NCBI RefSeq assembly: GCF_900605005.1
Contig: NZ_LR027558.1
Coordinates: forward strand, 62,001-126,000
Length of the DNA: 64,000 nt
From: Acidipropionibacterium timonense
GTDB taxonomy: Bacteria; Actinomycetota; Actinomycetes; Propionibacteriales; Propionibacteriaceae
Direction of reading: 5' to 3'
The position numbers and the translations under genes are program-made. This document shows positions 46,652-53,919 of this stretch, piece after piece. The first letter of the stretch is position 1. Every line of letters starts with the position of its first letter. Under the pieces are notes generated by a model. That model did not search any database, had not been told where the DNA came from, and saw nothing but the letters and a program-made list of their open reading frames with translations.

Positions 46652-48484
46652 CTACTTCTGGGGGTTGTAGGCGCACTCGTCGGTGATCGACTGGCTCTGC
46701 TTCGTCGGGGTCGGCGAGGCGCTCGTCGACGCCTTCGCGGTCGCACTGGCCCTGGCGGTGGCCGACGGCGTCGAACTGGCCGACGGGGTCGTCGACACCT
46801 TCACCGCGGAGGCCCCGGTGACCGGCTTGTTCTTGTTGTCGGCGTCGGACGCCTCGGCGATGGCCTGCGCCACCTGCTTGCGCATGAGCGCGTAGTCGGG
46901 GGCGTAGGGCTTGAAGCCGTTCTTGCCGATGGTGAAGAGCAGCCGGTTGAGGTTGGCGTTGCGCATCCGGATGGCCAGATCGACGAAGGCCGGCAGCATG
47001 CCCTGGGGGATGTCCGAGACGACCATCTGGCCGCTGGCGTCGGCGATGGACTCGAAGCGGGTGAGGACGACCTGCGGGCTGGCCTGGTCGAGGACGGCCT
47101 TCATGAGGCAGGACTGGCGGCCCATCCGGTCGTAGTCGGTGGTGGCCGAGCGGCTTCGGGCGTACCACATGGCCCGGTACCCGTCGAGGTGCTGGCTGGC
47201 GCCGATCTCGATGTAGCCGGTGGGGGCCTTGCCCTCGGTGTTGCCGGCGATGGGGATGCGCTCGTTGACGTTGACGGTGACCCCGCCGAGGGCGTCGACG
47301 AGCCGCTGGAGTCCGTCGATGTCGATCATGACGAAGTAGTCGAGCTTGAGGCCGAGGGCCTCCCCGACGGCGAGCTTGAGGGCGTCGGCGCCGGGGTAGT
47401 CGGTGGCCCCCATGGCGTCCTTGTGCTCGCTCTCGACGGTCGACCAGATGGCGTTCGCCCAGGACGCCGAGTCGTCGCCGTGGCCGTTGGTGAACCCGTT
47501 GGGATAGATCTGGTGCAGCTTGGAGTCCGCCGGGAAGGGCATCGCGGCGGTGTTCCGAGGGATCTGGATGATCGTCGTGTCGGCGGTCTGGGTGTCGATG
47601 GACGCGACCATGATGGTGTCGGTGTTCATCTCACCCTTCGATCGATAATTCCGGCTGTTGGAATCATCGGCGCCGACGAGCAGGACGTTGACGCGCTTCT
47701 TGGAGGCCCAGATCTCCTGGACGCTCCTGCTCGTGTCGATGTCCGGTCGGGTTCCCGACAGTGAGTTCCTGAAGATCTTGTCGAGCAGTGCCGACTCGTC
47801 GTGGGCATAGCGTGCCCCGACAGCCATGGGGGTGGCGATGCCCAGGGACAGGGCCCCGACGAGCAGGGCGCTCAGCCAGCGCTGGCCCGTCGTGAGCACC
47901 CTCGGGCGCAGATCGAGGTTGGTGACGACGAGCAGCCCGACGAGGATGACGGCCAGCGTCGGGAGCGCCCAGATGAGAGCGGTGAGCATCGTCGGGCGGA
48001 CGACGACGGAGGCCACCAGGGAGGTGTCCGACAGCGCCATGACGATAAGGACGACGAGCGCGGCGGCGGTGAGGCCGACGAGCACCCAGCCTGCGATGCG
48101 CCGGCCCCTCGAGGCGCTGCGGGACAGGCCGAGGCCGGGGACGAGGGCGCCGAGGAAGGTCCACAGGAGGGAGCGACGGAAGGCTCGGTCGCGCTGGTGG
48201 TCGGTGGTCCCGGAGGTCGGTGCGGAGGTCATGGCTGCCGAGGAGGGGTCGGCGACGCCGTCGCGGGCGGTGCGGGTGGACGGTGGGGTGGTCTTGTCGG
48301 GGGTGTGGTGCCCGGTGTGCGGGTCAGGGTCCTCGGAGGCGCCCCGGCGCGGTCTGGCGGTCGGCTCGGCGTCGAGTCGGGGGATGACGCGGGTGTCCTC
48401 GGCGGCCTCGGGCTCGGACAACCACCACGGTTCGGCGGCGTGCCGGGGATGGTCGTGGCCATCCAGGTGGCTGTCGTCTGCCAT
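46652..48484 (-). CDS. LytR-CpsA-Psr (LCP) family cell-wall glycopolymer ligase
   Basis: The 610-residue protein has a charged cytoplasmic head (1-105), three or four membrane spans (about 105-224), and an external LCP domain (about 262-520) with VNVLLVGADD, GEMNTDTIMVAS, TIIQIPRNTA and the RSRSATTDYDRMGRQ lipid-phosphate pocket. LCP enzymes attach teichoic-acid-like or arabinogalactan-type polymers to peptidoglycan. Having several spans instead of one is unusual but known in actinobacteria. The tail is Ser/Thr/Ala-rich. The ATG at 48484 follows GAGAGGGACGACG. Confidence 0.92.
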   Translation of the reverse strand: MADDSHLDGHDHPRHAAEPWWLSEPEAAEDTRVIPRLDAEPTARPRRGASEDPDPHTGHHTPDKTTPPSTRTARDGVADPSSAAMTSAPTSGTTDHQRDRAFRRSLLWTFLGALVPGLGLSRSASRGRRIAGWVLVGLTAAALVVLIVMALSDTSLVASVVVRPTMLTALIWALPTLAVILVGLLVVTNLDLRPRVLTTGQRWLSALLVGALSLGIATPMAVGARYAHDESALLDKIFRNSLSGTRPDIDTSRSVQEIWASKKRVNVLLVGADDSNSRNYRSKGEMNTDTIMVASIDTQTADTTIIQIPRNTAAMPFPADSKLHQIYPNGFTNGHGDDSASWANAIWSTVESEHKDAMGATDYPGADALKLAVGEALGLKLDYFVMIDIDGLQRLVDALGGVTVNVNERIPIAGNTEGKAPTGYIEIGASQHLDGYRAMWYARSRSATTDYDRMGRQSCLMKAVLDQASPQVVLTRFESIADASGQMVVSDIPQGMLPAFVDLAIRMRNANLNRLLFTIGKNGFKPYAPDYALMRKQVAQAIAEASDADNKNKPVTGASAVKVSTTPSASSTPSATARASATAKASTSASPTPTKQSQSITDECAYNPQK

Positions 48485-48649
48485 CGTCGTCCCTCTCCGT
48501 GCCGGGCCGTCCGGCGTCCGCCTCGGGTGCGTCCTGACGCCGTCGACGCGGGAACCGACCCGCGTGAACCTCGGCCCATGGTAACCACCACCCGGAAACC
48601 TCGGCTTGGTTCCGGCCACCCTGACCCGATAAGCTGTCCCGGCAGCTCT

Positions 48650-48740
48650 GGAGGCGTCGCCTAGTCAGGTCTATGGCGCCCGCCTGCTAAGCGGGTTTGG
48701 GACGTTAATCCCATCGCGGGTTCAAATCCCGCCGCCTCCG
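48650..48740 (+). tRNA. tRNA-Ser (anticodon GCT)
   Basis: The acceptor stem GGAGGCG/CGCCTCC, the anticodon stem CCCGC/GCGGG with loop CTGCTAA (anticodon GCT), a long variable arm and the T-arm GCGGG-TTCAAAT-CCCGC form a class II serine tRNA of 91 bases. Confidence 0.95.
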
Positions 48741-48904
48741 CGTGACGGTGGGCGTCCGGGCCTCTCGGGGTCCGGACGACCGACGTGACAAGCTGCGCGT
48801 CGCCGAGTCGATCCAGGTCGACGAGGTGGCGTGGGCAGGCCGGGTCACCCGGATTTGTCCTTCCGTACGACACGTTGTAGTGTTTCTCAACGCGCACGAC
48901 GCAA

Positions 48905-48977
48905 GCGCCCGTGGCTCAACGGATAGAGCATCTGACTACGGATCAGAAGGTTGGGGGTTCGAATCCCTCCGGGCGCG
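48905..48977 (+). tRNA. tRNA-Arg (anticodon ACG), prophage attachment target
   Basis: The acceptor stem GCGCCCG/CGGGCGC, D-arm GCTC..GAGC, anticodon stem TCTGA/TCAGA with loop CTACGGA (anticodon ACG) and T-arm GGGGG-TTCGAAT-CCCTC(C) are complete. Phage genes start directly after it, so its 3' half is the probable attB/attL core. The phage repressor gene is read from the other strand into it and ends at the anticodon loop. Confidence 0.95.
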
Positions 48978-49244
48978 CAAGCCACCAGGCCCCTCGTCCT
49001 CAGGATGAGGGGCCTGACCCGTCTCGAGCCATGATGCTGGGACACCACACGCCATTGCCCATGCGCGTACCGTCAGTCGCCGTGGCTGGGAGAGCCCCCG
49101 CTCAGACGCGCTAATCGACGCACGGGACACGCCCATAGCGTCAGCAAGCTCAGTTTGATCGAGGCCGGCAAACTCCCTGGCCTTCCTCAGCCGGTCAGCT
49201 TGTGTCCAGACCGGGACCTGCACCTCACGCGGTTGGGTAGTCAT
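48936..49244 (-). CDS. Phage repressor, XRE-type, with C-terminus encoded by the tRNA-Arg gene
   Basis: The 102-residue protein has a helix-turn-helix at about 17-67 (KAREFAGLDQTELADAMGVS, then RASISASERG). Its last 13 residues, RARRDSNPQPSDP, and its TAG stop are read from the antisense of tRNA-Arg, with the stop made by the anticodon loop. In mycobacteriophages with integration-dependent immunity, attP lies in the repressor gene and integration leaves a truncated, stable form of about this length. The ATG at 49244 lies in a palindromic operator and, with TACGCT at the right distance, the message would be leaderless. Function as the lysogenic repressor is inferred from position and HTH. Confidence 0.8.
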   Translation of the reverse strand: MTTQPREVQVPVWTQADRLRKAREFAGLDQTELADAMGVSRASISASERGLSQPRRLTVRAWAMACGVPASWLETGQAPHPEDEGPGGLRARRDSNPQPSDP

Positions 49245-49265
49245 GTGTCCAGCGTAGGACACATG
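49242..49265. promoter_or_regulatory. Palindromic repressor operator
   Basis: CATGTGTCC (49242-49250) and GGACACATG (49257-49265) are perfect 9-bp complements, six bases apart. The site covers the start codon and the -10-like TACGCT of the repressor gene, so binding would be autoregulatory. A related half site, AGACACATG, is at 49311-49319 in the early promoter. Confidence 0.65.
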
Positions 49266-49309
49266 AGGTCATCTGCACAGGCCGACCTTAGATCTCATCG
49301 TGCCAACAC

Positions 49310-49345
49310 TAGACACATGCGTAGTCCTCAGCCTATGATCTGCAC
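49310..49345 (+). promoter_or_regulatory. Early (rightward) phage promoter, leaderless
   Basis: TAGACA (49310-49315) and TATGAT (49334-49339) have an 18-base spacer. The expected transcription start falls on or next to the ATG at 49346. The -35 hexamer overlaps the repressor half site AGACACATG, so the repressor could block it. Confidence 0.55.
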
Positions 49346-49558
49346 ATGCCGACAACTACGCTTATGTCTAGTTCCGAGGTGGCCCGCGTCCTCGGATGCA
49401 CGCCAAGGACGGTCTCACGGCTCGTCGCTGCCGACGTGCTGACGCCAGCAGCTAAGGGTCCCGGCCTCCGGGGCGCGTTCCTCTTCAACGCCGGCGACAT
49501 TGCCCGCCTCAAGCGTGAGCGCGACGACAGGTCGAAGCGACGCGAGGTGGCCTCATGA
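49346..49558 (+). CDS. Small MerR/excisionase-type HTH protein (Cro or Xis candidate)
   Basis: The 70-residue protein reads SSSEVARVLGCTPRTVSRLVAADVLTPA, a MerR/excisionase-type winged helix, with a basic tail. It is the first rightward gene, divergent from the repressor, the place of cro or xis in temperate phages. Which of the two it is cannot be told. No ribosome site is seen and the transcript is probably leaderless. The next gene overlaps it by four bases. Confidence 0.75.
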   Translation: MPTTTLMSSSEVARVLGCTPRTVSRLVAADVLTPAAKGPGLRGAFLFNAGDIARLKRERDDRSKRREVAS

Positions 49559-49791
49559 CCACCCCCGACATGCTCTTCGACGCAGTGCCTGAGGTGTCAC
49601 CCAGGCAGATCGTCTCTCCCATTCAGGATCTCGTAGCCCAGGCCGTCGACGTCGTCCTGGGCATCGATGGCGAGATGGACACCGTCGTGCCCCACCTGGG
49701 TGAGCTGACCCCTACGGAGCTGGCCGTCATGTGTCGGTCTCTCCAGTGGTGCTCTGAGCGGATCGCATCGATCATCGGGCGGCTGTCATGA
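49555..49791 (+). CDS. Phage hypothetical protein
   Basis: I do not recognise this 78-residue acidic protein. It is predicted mostly helical (PIQDLVAQAVDVVLGIDGEM, LTPTELAVMCRSLQWCSERI). It starts in an ATGA overlap with the HTH gene and overlaps the next gene the same way, so it belongs to a tightly coupled early operon. Confidence 0.6.
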   Translation: MTTPDMLFDAVPEVSPRQIVSPIQDLVAQAVDVVLGIDGEMDTVVPHLGELTPTELAVMCRSLQWCSERIASIIGRLS

Positions 49792-49994
49792 GTACCGCCC
49801 ATGTCAATGCCCAGTGGCTCCAGCACCTGGTCTGGGTCACGGACGCCGCCGTCGACCTCATCCGCGCCATCCGTGACCCCGACGCGACGCACGACGACCG
49901 CCTTGACGGACTGTTCACACTCGCCGCCGAGGTCACTGCTCTCGGCGCATGGGAGGCCGAGGGGGAGGTGACCCATGAGTCTGACTCGCAGTGA
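49788..49994 (+). CDS. Phage hypothetical protein
   Basis: This 68-residue acidic helical protein has no family I recognise. It contains NAQWLQHLVWVTDAAVDLIR. It overlaps the preceding gene by four bases and the next by 20, where an excellent ribosome site (GGGGGAGGTGACCC) for the following gene lies inside its coding sequence. Confidence 0.55.
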   Translation: MSTAHVNAQWLQHLVWVTDAAVDLIRAIRDPDATHDDRLDGLFTLAAEVTALGAWEAEGEVTHESDSQ

Positions 49995-50190
49995 GCGCCT
50001 GGCACTGGACTACGTCGTCGACCGCCTCGATAACGCCCAGCTCGAGGTCGACACGCTCATGGACATCCTCCACCGTGTCGACAGGACCAGGGAGATCGAG
50101 ATCATCGGCCGTCGGGCGACCTTGGTCGACAACCGCTTGACCCAGGCACGCCGGTGGGCAGCGCTCCTACGCCCCGAGGGGGACCGATGA
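49975..50190 (+). CDS. Phage hypothetical protein, helical
   Basis: This 71-residue charged protein (LDYVVDRLDNAQLEVDTLMD) looks like a small coiled coil. No family is recognised. It has a strong ribosome site and overlaps the downstream membrane-protein gene by four bases (ATGA). Confidence 0.6.
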   Translation: MSLTRSERLALDYVVDRLDNAQLEVDTLMDILHRVDRTREIEIIGRRATLVDNRLTQARRWAALLRPEGDR

Positions 50191-50369
50191 GAATCGATTG
50201 GTACCGCCTCGCAGCCCTCGTCGCCTGGACTCTCCAGCTCGTCGCGCTGACCATCGCGGTCATCATGCTCGCCGTCAGCACACTCGACAACGTCGTCACA
50301 TGGCTCATCGTCGCCGGCCTCACGGGCACCGTCGCCGTGTCCATCGACGACCGACGGAGACCACGATGA
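50187..50369 (+). CDS. Small phage membrane protein
   Basis: The 60-residue protein has two closely spaced hydrophobic segments (about 6-26 and 29-50) and a basic end, so it should sit in the membrane. It might be a superinfection or signalling factor, but nothing in the sequence proves it. It is coupled to its neighbours by ATGA overlaps on both sides. Confidence 0.55.
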   Translation: MRIDWYRLAALVAWTLQLVALTIAVIMLAVSTLDNVVTWLIVAGLTGTVAVSIDDRRRPR

Positions 50370-51184
50370 GTGTCCCTTCAGCCGCCTGGGACACCCCAGC
50401 CCTCATGACATCCCTCGCCCGCCACGGATGGGGGCCAGGACTCGACGGACGATCCATGGCAGGAGTCCGCCGAGTCCTCACCGCCCTCGTCGCCCTCACC
50501 GACCACCGCTCCGGCGAGGGCACCTGTACCCGCGCCCAGGTCGCCGACGTCTCCGGCGGCATGTCCGTCCGATGGGCATCACGCTGCCTCTCCATCCTCG
50601 AGGACCTGGGCATCATCACCTGGTCCCGAGGATGGCTCGACCACGGCACCCCACGACCAGGCATCATCCGCATCTCCAAACGCACGCTCGCCCGCCTCGC
50701 CCGACGCGCCGCCGGATACCTCGACCCCCGCCGAGCCACCCGCGCCGCAGCACTCCGACGACGCATCCAAACCACCCTCCGACAGCCCACCCAACACCCG
50801 CACCGACGAAACCCCTTGTCATTGCGTGGGGAACTCAGTTCACCCCTACTCCCTTACAGGGAGAGTTCGCGGGCCGGGCAGGCCCCGCGACACGAGACCG
50901 GAGACAACATGACCACGAAGCTCCTGTGCATCCACGGCGGCGACCCCACCACCTGCCCAATCTGCTCCAGCTACTACCAGCCACCACGACCACGACGCAG
51001 ACGAGGCACACCCACACCACCACCCATCGACATCGCACCCATCAACACCGGCACCCAACGCACCAACGGCACCCGCATCGTCTGCGCGATCTGCGCCCAG
51101 CCCATCCCCACATGCGCCCGAGCAGGACTACGAGACCCACACCGCCACCACCCCGAGCCCACCACCGTCCAGGACACCCGATGA
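50366..51184 (+). CDS. Winged-helix protein with cysteine-rich C-terminal domain
   Basis: The 272-residue protein has a winged-helix N-terminal half (LTALVALTDHRSGEGTCTRA, QVADVSGGMSVRWASRCLSI), like phage replication initiators, and a C-terminal part with CPICSSYY and CAICAQPIPTC, possible zinc knuckles. Between them lies a stretch of different codon use (about 50,800-50,905) with short hairpins. An internal in-frame ATG at 50910, after GGAGACAAC, could make the 90-residue cysteine-rich domain separately. A role in replication is likely but unproven. It overlaps the HNH gene by four bases. Confidence 0.6.
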   Translation: MSVPSAAWDTPALMTSLARHGWGPGLDGRSMAGVRRVLTALVALTDHRSGEGTCTRAQVADVSGGMSVRWASRCLSILEDLGIITWSRGWLDHGTPRPGIIRISKRTLARLARRAAGYLDPRRATRAAALRRRIQTTLRQPTQHPHRRNPLSLRGELSSPLLPYRESSRAGQAPRHETGDNMTTKLLCIHGGDPTTCPICSSYYQPPRPRRRRGTPTPPPIDIAPINTGTQRTNGTRIVCAICAQPIPTCARAGLRDPHRHHPEPTTVQDTR

Positions 51185-51498
51185 CCCGCATGACCGGATG
51201 GGCCCAGGCACACACCATCGCCCGACTACGCCCACTCATCGCCGCCACATACGGACTCGTCTGCCACCTCTGCGGACAACCCATCAACCTCGACGAACCC
51301 CGCCACCTCGACGACGGACGACTCAACCCCGCCTACCCATCCATAGACCACCTCATCCCACGATCACACGGCGGCACCGACGACCTCGACAACCTCCGTC
51401 TATGCCACGCCCGATGCAACAGCTCACGAGGAAACCGACCCATCACCCCGCCACACCCCACAGCCGCACTCCACCGAGACCACCGATTTTTTCAATAA
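51181..51498 (+). CDS. HNH endonuclease
   Basis: The 105-residue nuclease has CHLCGQPI, IDHLIPRSHGG and DNLRLCHARCNSSRGN, a complete HNH active site with two zinc-binding cysteine pairs. In HK97-type phages an HNH protein next to the terminase genes assists DNA cutting during packaging, and this gene sits in that place, just before the terminase small subunit. The ATG at 51181 overlaps the preceding stop. Confidence 0.87.
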   Translation: MTRMTGWAQAHTIARLRPLIAATYGLVCHLCGQPINLDEPRHLDDGRLNPAYPSIDHLIPRSHGGTDDLDNLRLCHARCNSSRGNRPITPPHPTAALHRDHRFFQ

Positions 51499-51596
51499 TC
51501 CACCCCTAAGACCCCTGCTCCCACCCGCTTACTTACACACACAACCCCAAAGAAAAACCGCAATACAGCGCAAAACACGAAAGGAGACCCGCCACA

Positions 51597-51896
51597 ATGG
51601 ACGAATTATTCCAAATCACGCCCCCACACCGTGAGACCCCCCTCACCGACGCCGCCCAAGCACACATCACCGCACTCGACGACGCGGGACTCCTCACCAC
51701 ATCAACACGCATCACCGCAGCACTCCTCCTCGACATCTCCCGCCGCCTCGATAACGGCGTAAAGGACTACGCAGCCGCACCCCTCTACGCACAAGCCCGC
51801 GAAGCCCTCGACGCACTCCCCATCATCGTCGACACCACCACCGACGGCACCACCGACCTCGCCGCCATCCTCCGATCCCTACCCGTCGCCTCATGA
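51597..51896 (+). CDS. Probable terminase small subunit
   Basis: The 99-residue helical protein (LTDAAQAHITALDDAGLLTT, AALLLDISRRLDNG) resembles short terminase small subunits, with a C-terminal helix and acidic residues. It comes directly before the large-subunit gene and overlaps it by four bases. The ATG at 51597 follows GAAAGGAGACC. The assignment is by position and general shape. Confidence 0.6.
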   Translation: MDELFQITPPHRETPLTDAAQAHITALDDAGLLTTSTRITAALLLDISRRLDNGVKDYAAAPLYAQAREALDALPIIVDTTTDGTTDLAAILRSLPVAS

Positions 51897-52021
51897 CCCC
51901 AGCCGAACCCCGCTACGCCACCCAACCCACCCCAGGCGCCAGAAACGAACTCACCCAAATCAGAGCCGTAGGCCACCTCCTCCAACGCCGAGACCACACC
52001 TACACACTCATTCCAGGAACC

Positions 52022-52029
52022 CTGAAACC
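52022..52029 (+). repeat. Target-site duplication, left copy
   Basis: CTGAAACC lies directly before the insertion and is repeated at 53912-53919. Eight bases is the usual duplication size for ISL3-family elements. Confidence 0.92.
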
Positions 52030-53469
52030 GGCTCTTCAGGATCCAGGGTGTAGTTGTGGGGTTCCTGTGATGGCGGCCCGGAGTGCGTGAGGGGAGGACC
52101 CTGCGCGAGGATCGGAGTGTCTTAAGTCCCGTCCTCGTGAATCGCAAGGCCCTCCATGAACCACGCTACCTTCAGCACCCCCGACCTGACCACATTCGCC
52201 CGTCTCGACGAACTCGGTCTGGAGGTCACCGGCCAGCTGATCAGTGACGAGGAGACGGTCCTGGCCTGCCGGGTCGTCGCCCCCGACGACTGGTGCCACT
52301 GGTGCGGATGCCAGGGGGTCCCTCGTGACACGGTGATCCGCCGGCTGGCCCATACCCCGATGGGCCACCGGCCCACGATCCTTCAGATCCGGGTGCGCCG
52401 GTACCGGTGCACCGGCTGCGGACACGTGTGGCGCCAGAACACCGACCAGGCCGCCCAGGCCAGGGCGAAACTGTCGCGGGGAGGGCTGGCCTGGGCACTG
52501 GAGGGCCTGGTGCTCGATCACCTGCCGGTCTCCCGTATCGCCGCTGGTCTGGGGGTGGACTGGACCACCGCCAACGATGCGGTGCTGGCCGAGGGCACCC
52601 GCCGGCTCATCGACGACCCGCACCGCTTCGAGGGCGTGGAGGTCATCGGGGTCGACGAGCACGTGTGGCGCCACACCAGCCGTGGTGACAAGTACGTCAC
52701 CGTGATCATCGACCTGACACCGCTTCGCGACGGCACCGGGGCCTCCCGGCTGCTCGACATGGTGGCGGGACGTTCCAAGAAGGTGTTCAAGACCTGGCTG
52801 GCCGGCCGCGACCAGGCCTGGCGCGACCGCATCCAGATCGTCGCGATGGACGGGTTCACCGGCTTCAAGACCGCAGCCGCCGAAGAACTCCCGGCCGCGG
52901 TCGAGGCCGTGGATCCGTTCCACGCCGTGCCGCTCGCCGGCGACCAGCTCGATGTCACCCGCCAACGCGTCCAGCAGGACACCACGGGCCATCGGGGCCG
53001 GGCGGGCGACCCCCTGTTCGGGGTCAGGCTGACCCTGCACACGGGCCGGGACCTGCTCACCGACCGGCAGGCCGCCCGCCTGGAACAGGTGTTCGCCGCC
53101 GACGCCCACGCCCCGGTCCAGGTCACCTGGGCGGTCTACCAGGAGATCGTGGCCGCCTACCGCGCCGAGAACCGTGCCGAGGGCAGACGCATCATGGCCC
53201 ACCTCATCGACGCGATCGCCACCAAAGTCCCGAAGGCCCTGCCCGAAGTCACCACTCTGGGCCACACCCTGAAGAAGCGGGCCGACGACATCCTGGCCTA
53301 CTTCGACCACCCCGGGACCTCGAACGGGCCCAGTGAAGCCATCAACGGCAGACTCGAACACCTCCGCGGCATCGCCCTGGGATTCCGCAACCTCACCCAC
53401 TACATCACCAGATCACTCCTGGAGACCGGAGGATTCAGACCCCGACTACACCCTGGATCCTGAAGAGCC
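52030..53469 (+). mobile_element. ISL3-family insertion sequence, complete
   Basis: The 1440-bp element begins GGCTCTTCAGGATCC and ends with its complement; 25 terminal bases are perfect inverted repeats. It carries one full transposase gene. The left end abuts the target duplication, but the right end abuts a second, truncated ISL3 copy instead of the terminase gene. Confidence 0.93.
52156..53463 (+). CDS. ISL3-family transposase
   Basis: The 435-residue transposase has the N-terminal zinc-finger cysteines (CHWCGCQG, CTGCGHVW), a helix-turn-helix (HLPVSRIAAGLGVDWTTAND) and the DDE catalytic core with Asp in VIGVDEHVW, Asp in AMDGFTGF and Glu in GPSEAINGRLEHLRG. It is intact and may be active. 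The ATG at 52156 begins MNHATFSTPD, the same as in the truncated neighbour copy. Confidence 0.95.
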   Translation: MNHATFSTPDLTTFARLDELGLEVTGQLISDEETVLACRVVAPDDWCHWCGCQGVPRDTVIRRLAHTPMGHRPTILQIRVRRYRCTGCGHVWRQNTDQAAQARAKLSRGGLAWALEGLVLDHLPVSRIAAGLGVDWTTANDAVLAEGTRRLIDDPHRFEGVEVIGVDEHVWRHTSRGDKYVTVIIDLTPLRDGTGASRLLDMVAGRSKKVFKTWLAGRDQAWRDRIQIVAMDGFTGFKTAAAEELPAAVEAVDPFHAVPLAGDQLDVTRQRVQQDTTGHRGRAGDPLFGVRLTLHTGRDLLTDRQAARLEQVFAADAHAPVQVTWAVYQEIVAAYRAENRAEGRRIMAHLIDAIATKVPKALPEVTTLGHTLKKRADDILAYFDHPGTSNGPSEAINGRLEHLRGIALGFRNLTHYITRSLLETGGFRPRLHPGS

Positions 53470-53786
53470 AGTTTCGCCCTGGCCTGGGCGGCCTGGTCGG
53501 TGTTCTGGCGCCACACGTGTCCGCAGCCGCCGCATCGGTAGCGGCGAATCCGCACCTGAAGGATCGTGGGCCTGTGCCCCAGCGGAGTATGGGCTAGGCG
53601 CCGGACCACGGTGTCACGCGGAGTCCCCTGACATCCGCAGCGCCGGCACCACGGATCGGGTTCGGCCACCCGGCAGGCCAGTACCGCCTGCTCGCCGGTG
53701 ATGTGCTGACCGGTCACCTCCAGTCCCAGCTCGTCGAGATGGGCGAATGTGGTCAGGTCGGGGGTGCTGAAGGTAGCGTGGTTCAT
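53470..53786 (-). pseudogene. ISL3 transposase, N-terminal fragment
   Basis: About 106 N-terminal residues remain, with both zinc-finger pairs (CRRCGCQG, CGGCGHVW). They match the intact transposase at most positions but differ at about 16, so they come from a different ISL3 lineage. The frame then runs into the end of the complete element. It has no catalytic domain and cannot be active. Confidence 0.9.
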
Positions 53787-53911
53787 GGAGGGCCTTGCGA
53801 TTCACGAGGACGGGACCTAGACACTCCGATCCTCGCGCAGGGTCCTCCCCTCACGCACTCCGGGCCGCCATCACAGGAACCCCACAACTACACCCTGGAT
53901 CCTGAAGAGCC
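53470..53911 (-). mobile_element. Truncated ISL3-family copy, inverted
   Basis: This 442-bp fragment is the left end of a second ISL3 element in the opposite direction. Its terminal 125 bases mirror those of the intact copy with only one small difference, whereas the coding part differs clearly. Its right border abuts the second target duplication. Its inner border, at GCGAAACTG, is cut by the end of the complete element. Confidence 0.9.
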
Positions 53912-53919
53912 CTGAAACC
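53912..53919 (+). repeat. Target-site duplication, right copy
   Basis: CTGAAACC, identical to 52022-52029, follows the truncated ISL3 copy. The terminase reading frame resumes at the next base. Confidence 0.92.

Noticed and set aside
48978-49345. Integrase gene at the left prophage end
   Set aside because: No tyrosine or serine recombinase motif occurs on either strand between the tRNA-Arg gene and the early genes. The absence is explained better by attP lying in the repressor gene.
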